Below, one piece after another: positions 62,402 through 64,000 of a stretch of DNA of 64,000 bases. This stretch comes from Chloroflexota bacterium (GTDB lineage: Bacteria; Chloroflexota; Anaerolineae; Promineifilales; Promineifilaceae). The position numbers and the translations under genes were made by a program. The notes beneath the pieces are model-generated. The model was given only the letters and a program-made list of their open reading frames with translations. It did no database searches and was not told where the DNA came from. The stretch is taken from positions 62,001-126,000 of the forward strand of contig JAGOMA010000009.1 of assembly GCA_017993775.1 (NCBI GenBank), read 5' to 3'. Position 1 is the stretch's first letter. Each line of letters opens with the position of its first letter.

Positions 62402-64000
62402 ATGGGCAAAAAAATGGATTATGACGTGGCAATTATTGGATCGGGTATTGGCGGGTCGGCGTTGGCGGCGATTTTGGCGCGGCACGGGCAGCGGGTGGTG
62501 GTGTTCGAGGCTAAATCCCACCCGCGTTTTGCCATTGGCGAATCGTTGATTTTGGAAACATCGGAGATGATGCGCGCGCTGGCTCATTTTTATGATGTGC
62601 CAGAGCTGGCCTATTTTAGCACGGAAAATTTTTTGCCGTTTGCCGGGACAACGCACGGCATCAAGCGGCATTTTGGCTTTTTGCATCACCAACCTGGGCA
62701 GCCCCACGATCGGCGGCGCACCTTGCAGGCCGTCATTCCCAAAGAGCCTCACGGCCATGAACTGCATCTGTACCGGCAGGACACGGACTATTTTATGATG
62801 AGTACGGCCGTTGCCTACGGCGCAGCCATGCTGCAAAACACCCCGGTGAGCGACATTGAACACCACGAGGACCATGTTGTGATGCGCACCGCATCGGGCC
62901 GGCAGGTAACGGCCAATTACGTGGTCGATGCGGGCGGATTCCGCTCGGTTCTGGCGCAAAAATTTGGCGTGCGTGATTATGATTTGCAAACCCACTCACG
63001 GGGCATGTTCACGCACATGATCAACGTGCCCTGCTATCACCAGATTGGCGGTTCCCAAGAAGCATATGGGCTGCCCTTCCGCATGTCGGAAGGTACGCTG
63101 CACCACCTGTTCGACGGCGGCTGGCTGTGGGTGATTCCCTTCAATAACCATGCCGATGCGACAAATCCGCTGTGCAGCGTGGGGCTGCTGCTGGACCCGC
63201 GCCAATATCCGCCGCGCGACGATCTAACGCCGGAGGAAGAGTTTTATGGCTTCATTGCCCAATTCCCCAGCATTGCCGCGCAGTTTGCCGACGCCCACGC
63301 TGTGCGCGACTGGACACGGGCGGGACGGCTGCAATACACGTCCAGTCAGGTGGTGGGCGACCGTTGGGCGCTGATGGGACACGCCGCCGGATTTATTGAC
63401 CCATTGTTCTCTAAAGGGCTGTACACGTCGTTAACGGCCGTCTTCATCCTCGCCCACCGCCTTTTGCAAGCCAAACAAACGGGCGATTATGCGGCGGCGG
63501 CCTTTGCCGACCTGCAAACCGTGACCCAGAATGATGTGCGCGCAGCCGACCGGCTGGTAGCCAACAGCTACCGTTCCTTCAAAGATTACCGCCTGTGGCA
63601 GGTGTACGCGGTGATGTGGCTGTTGGGCGCGTATACGGAACTGGTGAAACTAAACATGATGCGGGCGCAGGCTGGCGCTGACCGCCAGGCTTATTACGAC
63701 CAGCTGATCACGCTGAAACTGGTCGGCGGCGGTTACCCGGAATTCGAGGCGCTGGCGCAGCAGGTGGACGGAATTATAGAATCGGTTGACGCAGCGGATG
63801 AAACGGCCGTTACCGCCGCCGCTACCGAAATCAAGCAAATTTTCCGCTCTCTGGATTGGATTGCCGATCCTTTTATCGCCTTACTGGAGGGCAAGACCTA
63901 CCTGCCCAAAAACAAAATTCGGCCGAGCTTGTTGAAACCGGGCGAGGGATTTATGGGCAAAGGAGCCTACAAGGCGCATTTTTTTGGCGGCCTGACCATG
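62402..64000 (+). CDS. Flavin-dependent halogenase-like FAD enzyme, 3' end cut by window
   Basis: Open for 533 codons from ATG 62402 to the window edge. The FAD motif is AIIGSGIGGSALAA near the N-terminus, followed by GESLI. The WxWxIP motif that marks flavin-dependent halogenases is present as W241-L-W-V-I-P246, and the later FAD segment reads GHAAGFIDPLFSKGLYTSL, as in the PltA/CmlS-type group. A Lys (GIKRHFGF, near 80) stands roughly where the halogenase active-site Lys is expected, but I cannot align it with certainty. Related monooxygenases or geranylgeranyl-reductase-type proteins are the alternative. The gene follows the permease by 51 bp; an AGGG lies too close to the first ATG, so the second ATG (62414) may be the real start. 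Confidence 0.8.
   Translation, partial: MGKKMDYDVAIIGSGIGGSALAAILARHGQRVVVFEAKSHPRFAIGESLILETSEMMRALAHFYDVPELAYFSTENFLPFAGTTHGIKRHFGFLHHQPGQPHDRRRTLQAVIPKEPHGHELHLYRQDTDYFMMSTAVAYGAAMLQNTPVSDIEHHEDHVVMRTASGRQVTANYVVDAGGFRSVLAQKFGVRDYDLQTHSRGMFTHMINVPCYHQIGGSQEAYGLPFRMSEGTLHHLFDGGWLWVIPFNNHADATNPLCSVGLLLDPRQYPPRDDLTPEEEFYGFIAQFPSIAAQFADAHAVRDWTRAGRLQYTSSQVVGDRWALMGHAAGFIDPLFSKGLYTSLTAVFILAHRLLQAKQTGDYAAAAFADLQTVTQNDVRAADRLVANSYRSFKDYRLWQVYAVMWLLGAYTELVKLNMMRAQAGADRQAYYDQLITLKLVGGGYPEFEALAQQVDGIIESVDAADETAVTAAATEIKQIFRSLDWIADPFIALLEGKTYLPKNKIRPSLLKPGEGFMGKGAYKAHFFGGLTM

Larger units (their letters stand above)
158..63810. repeat. Iterated palindrome ACGGCCGT (about 120 copies)
   Basis: The 8-bp palindrome ACGGCCGT, very often inside AACGGCCGTT or TAACGGCCGTTA, is spread through the whole window. 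I counted about 123 copies by eye. First copy 158-165, last 63803-63810. It lies in genes in all frames (read as Thr-Ala-Val, Asn-Gly-Arg or Arg-Pro), on genes of both strands and between genes. It is densest in the A2M gene (about 25 copies in 6 kb) and absent from about 2050-5120 and 23240-26370. Confidence 0.9.

Noticed and set aside
1..64000. CRISPR array, rRNA, tRNA, prophage or transposase gene
   Set aside because: Searched by eye for regular spaced repeats, T-loop sequences and transposase or phage motifs; none found. A divergent tRNA could be missed without a covariance search.

Overview
The window looks like part of a Chloroflexota genome, probably from the Anaerolineae or a relative. 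This is an inference from three things: lipoproteins with Thr/Pro-rich linkers, a large multihaem cytochrome ending in a TPTPT-type tail, and sugar ABC operons typical of that group. No rRNA, tRNA, CRISPR array, phage gene or transposase gene was found.

Layout. (1) 1-9800, minus strand: a glycan-uptake operon running lacI - solute-binding protein - MalF-like permease - MalG-like permease - MalK-like ATPase - GH38 alpha-mannosidase (cut at the window start). It is driven by a near-consensus promoter with a perfect LacI-type operator in its spacer. The binding protein is an in-frame tandem duplication, and the MalF-like permease carries two SH3b-like domains in its first external loop. (2) 10028-14000, minus: an alpha/alpha-toroid-like unknown, an APH-type kinase, and an ECF sigma factor overlapping an unknown partner. 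(3) 14329-25796, minus: a GH53 endo-galactanase lipoprotein, then an electron-transfer cluster (two periplasmic or extracellular multihaem cytochromes, an NHL propeller, a TPR protein and a NapC/NirT-like membrane multihaem cytochrome) beside a NarL-type two-component system. (4) 26277-32270, plus: a giant alpha-2-macroglobulin-like lipoprotein. (5) 32472-42865, plus: a xylan or xylo-oligosaccharide operon (lacI, binding protein, two permeases, GH3 beta-xylosidase with PA14, xylose isomerase, xylulokinase) with no ATPase of its own. (6) 42913-55165, minus: a small zinc-ribbon protein, a soluble-adenylyl-cyclase-like protein and two very large PAS histidine kinases. (7) 56315-64000: an epimerase, a DedA/TVP38 protein with a mercuric-reductase-like flavoprotein, a YnjB-like binding protein with one permease, and a flavin-halogenase-like enzyme cut at the window end.

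The strongest unexplained signal is at the DNA level. The palindrome ACGGCCGT, often extended to AACGGCCGTT, occurs about 120 times by my eye count, against roughly one expected. It lies inside genes in all reading frames, in intergenic hairpins, and exactly over the codons where the A2M protein should encode its thioester Glu-Gln. It behaves like the cyanobacterial HIP1 motif. Two MITE-like elements of one family, each with a perfect 9-bp target duplication, and a dispersed hairpin family, one copy of which lies in frame in a signal peptide, add to the picture of a repeat-rich genome.
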